From Phytophthora quininea (taxonomy: Eukaryota > Oomycota > Peronosporomycetes > Peronosporales > Peronosporaceae), in NCBI GenBank assembly GCA_011947345.1, contig JAAVTG010000473.1, positions 124,001-188,000 of the forward strand: DNA of 64,000 bases, written 5' to 3'. Position 1 is the first letter of the stretch, and every line of letters begins with the position of its first letter. The notes beneath the pieces are model-generated. The model saw nothing but the letters and a program-made list of their open reading frames with translations, was not told the DNA's origin and did not search any database. The position numbers and the translations under genes are program-made. Positions 61,909 to 64,000 of the stretch are shown piece by piece.

Positions 61909-63385
61909 TAGTTGGTGATGTGGAAAATGAGAAGAAGAAGAAGTATGTGGATAGTATGGATAGTATACAATAGTGTAAGAGTGTGTATACGTGTAAGTGT
62001 ATGAGGTGTGTAAGAGTAGATATGTAGATATTGTATGGAGAAGAATGAGTATGTGAAATAGGAGTGTTTAAAGAAGGAGTATGTAGAGAATAAATGGGTG
62101 TAGTGTAAAATATGAGTGTGTAAGATAGGAGTGTGTGAGAAGAGAAAAAATGGAGTTGAGAAGGAAAAGAGAAAATGTGAGTAATAGAAAATTGAAAAAA
62201 ATATGGATGTTTGTGGTAAATAGAAGTGTATGTGGAGTGTGAGTGTAAGTATGTGTGAGTGTAAATAGAGAGTAAGTGTAAAAGAGTGTGATTGTTGTAG
62301 AGTACAAGTGTGTAAAGTATGAGTATGTGAGAGTGTGAGGATGTGTATGTGTAGAGTGTAAGTGTGTTGTAGTGTGTAATGTGTATAGAGTGTGAGTGTG
62401 TGTGGGTGTGAGTGTGTATAGAGTGTAAGTTTGTGTAAGTGTGAGTGTGTGTGGAGTGTGAGTTTGTGTAGAGTGTGAGTGTGTGTGGGTGTGGGTGTGT
62501 GGAGTGTGAGTGTGTGTGGAGTATAAGTGTGTAAAAGTATGAGTGTGTGAGAGTGTGAGTGTGTATGTGTGAGTGTGTGTAGAGTGTAGTGTTGTAGAGT
62601 GTGAGTGTGTGTAGAGTGTGAGTGTTGTAGAGTGTGAGTGTGTGTAGAGTGTGAGGTGTTGAGTGTAAGTGTGTGAGTGTAAGTGTGTGAGTGTGTGTAG
62701 AGTATGAGTGTTGTAGAGTGTAGAGTGTGAGTGTGAGTGTGTGTAGTGTGAGTGTGTGTAGAGTGTGAGTGTGTGTAGAGTTTAAGTGTGTGTAAATATG
62801 AGTATGTGAGAGTATGAGAATGTGTATGTGGTGAGTGTTGTGGAGTGTGAGTGTTGTAGAGTGTGTAGAGTGTGAGTGTGTGTAGAGTGTGAGTGTGTGT
62901 AGAGTTTAAGTGTGTGTAAAGTATGAGTATGTGAGAGTGAGAATGTGTATGTGAGAGGGTGAGTGTTGTGGGTGAGTGTTGTAGAGTGTGTGTAGAGTGT
63001 GAGTGTGTAGAGTTTAAGTGTGTAAAGTATGAGTATGGGAGAGAGTATGAGAATGTGTATGTGAGAGGGTGAGTGTTGTGGAGTGTGAGTGTTGTAGAGT
63101 GTGTAGAGTGTGAGTGTGTGTGGAGTGTGTATAGAGTGTGAGTGTGTATAGAGTGTGAGTGTTGTAGGGTTTGAGTGTTGTAGAGTGTGGGATGTGTGTA
63201 GATTGTGAGTGTGAGTGTGTAGAGTGTGAGTGTTGTAAATGTGAGTGTTGTAGGGTTTGAGGATGTGTATGTGTGGAGTGTGAGTGTGTATAGAGTGTGA
63301 ATGTGTGTGGAGATTGAGTGTGTGTGTGTGAGTGTGTGTGGTGTGAGTGTTGTAGGGTTTGAGTGTTGTAGAGTGAGTGTTGTAG
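61909..63385. repeat. GTGTGAG/TGTAGAG-rich degenerate array, unit B copy 2
   Basis: It opens with the same anchor as copy 1 (GAGAAGAAGAAGAAGTATGT) and runs ~1.48 kb, longer than copy 1 by some 350 bases. The same word set dominates; TGTTGTAGAGTGTGAGTG-type units become more regular towards the right. The 528-codon minus frame over it (61908-63494) is a His/Thr/Leu low-complexity artefact. Confidence 0.85.
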
Positions 63386-63425
63386 GGTGGGTGTAGGGTG
63401 TAGGGTGTAGGGTGTAGGGTTTAGT
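63386..63425. repeat. Second interstitial telomere-type repeat
   Basis: GTGTAGGG repeated about four times, then GGTTTAG joined to TATACGCGACC, the same junction as at 60972. Only one partial TTTAGGG is present here, against two full copies in the first. Confidence 0.85.
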
Positions 63426-64000
63426 ATACGCGACCGTTTGAAAACTAGCCTGGAAACCGGTACTGACATTTTGCACAGGTATGTTATCGCCCATGAACTA
63501 TCGATTGGGCTGAAAAAGTTTTCGAAAATGTCTGGAATTTTGTATACACGCGAAAAACATGGTTTGTGAGAAATCTAGCCTGAAACATATGCTTTTCTGT
63601 GCAGCAATGAACGGGCAAGGGTCGATTTGGTGGGGGTACGACAAGGTCCGGTTGCATAACTCGGCCTGGAAGACCGTCAAACAGCATATATGATTTGACA
63701 TGGGTACATCGTACTTAAGAGAACACTCACGGTACTTCTTCTGAAACTGACGCATTTGACAAAATTTCACTTACGTACGAAACTACCATATGGAGTATTC
63801 GGTATGAGAGGTGGTATGTCACAAAAATCAAAGTATTGGAAATATCCGAGTAAGTACGATTTAGAGTACGGAATAAAATGCAGAATTGTACTTTCAAAAA
63901 TGCGCAAATGACTTTACGAAAAAACATGTTGGTAGTGAAGTTGAGCACTGTAGACATGTTTGGGCCTTCTGCATACGGTGTTTGGTAACATATGCACAGC
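63426..64000. repeat. Subtelomeric spacer, unit B copy 2, cut by the window end
   Basis: It matches 60973 onwards nearly base for base over 575 bases. Differences are mainly one-base changes in run length (AAGGTCG against AAGGGTCG, GGTGGGGTACG against GGTGGGGGTACG, TCAAAATGCG against TCAAAAATGCG). Confidence 0.85.

Noticed and set aside
61908..63494. A 528-codon open frame on the minus strand, His/Thr/Leu/Ser-rich
   Set aside because: It is the complement of the GTGTGAG-rich array: few C on the plus strand means few stops on the minus strand. The composition is low-complexity, and shorter frames of the same kind occur in the other array.
1..64000. CRISPR arrays, prokaryotic operons, riboswitches
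   Set aside because: Gene structure with GT-AG introns and telomere repeats shows a eukaryotic nuclear sequence; the repeats lack CRISPR spacer structure.
1..64000. tRNA and rRNA genes
   Set aside because: I looked for tRNA-like and rRNA-like segments by eye and found none I could support; a covariance-model scan would be needed to exclude them.

Overview
The window looks like one end of an oomycete chromosome, most likely Phytophthora or a close peronosporalean relative. The evidence is the gene set (tandem Pmp3 and EI24/CysZ-type membrane genes, a multi-span LRR membrane protein, a voltage/cyclic-nucleotide channel, an RxLR-like short secreted protein), short sparse GT-AG introns, GC-rich compact coding regions, and interstitial TTTAGGG telomere-type repeats at the right end. 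All identifications come from reading the sequence; no search was run.

The layout has three zones. (1) About 1-39 kb is gene-dense and GC-rich. In order it carries an A20/AN1 zinc-finger protein, a DUF1295 steroid-reductase-like membrane enzyme, four Pmp3-family genes flanking a COG0523 (CobW-type) GTPase, five tandem EI24/CysZ-like membrane genes, two Cys-rich/Ser-Thr-rich single-pass surface proteins, an LRR membrane protein, a CNG/HCN-like channel, a G-patch/C2H2 protein, a CPA2 antiporter, an ICME-like esterase, a small secreted/membrane protein, a dienelactone hydrolase, TRM11, a small bZIP-like protein, a nuclear-type unknown, Nop16, folylpolyglutamate synthase, a PAN+CAP secreted protein and a second dienelactone hydrolase. 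(2) About 39-56.9 kb is AT-richer and gene-poor. It holds a membrane-protein gene broken by one stop codon and decayed DNA transposons: a short TIR element with an HTH ORF, PIF/Harbinger, MULE and pogo/Tigger types. (3) 56.9-64 kb is subtelomeric. A 1.26/1.53 kb direct duplication contains ~129 bp tandem units. It is followed by two >2 kb units, each made of a GTGTGAG-rich array that grades into TGTAGGG and then TTTAGGG, followed by a ~0.94 kb spacer.

The functional theme of the gene zone is membrane and ion biology: small Pmp3 proteolipids, EI24/CysZ-like transporters, a channel and a CPA2 exchanger. Local tandem duplication is the main source of gene number, with intron position and orientation conserved inside each array.

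Readers should know that about a dozen otherwise convincing genes are split by single-base frame breaks, most of them in runs of four or five identical bases. The two near-identical subtelomeric spacers also differ largely by homopolymer length. I therefore treat most frame breaks as probable consensus errors, not pseudogenes. The transposon remnants and the membrane gene with an in-frame TAG are different cases. Coordinates of split genes are given as full spans, with the break positions stated.
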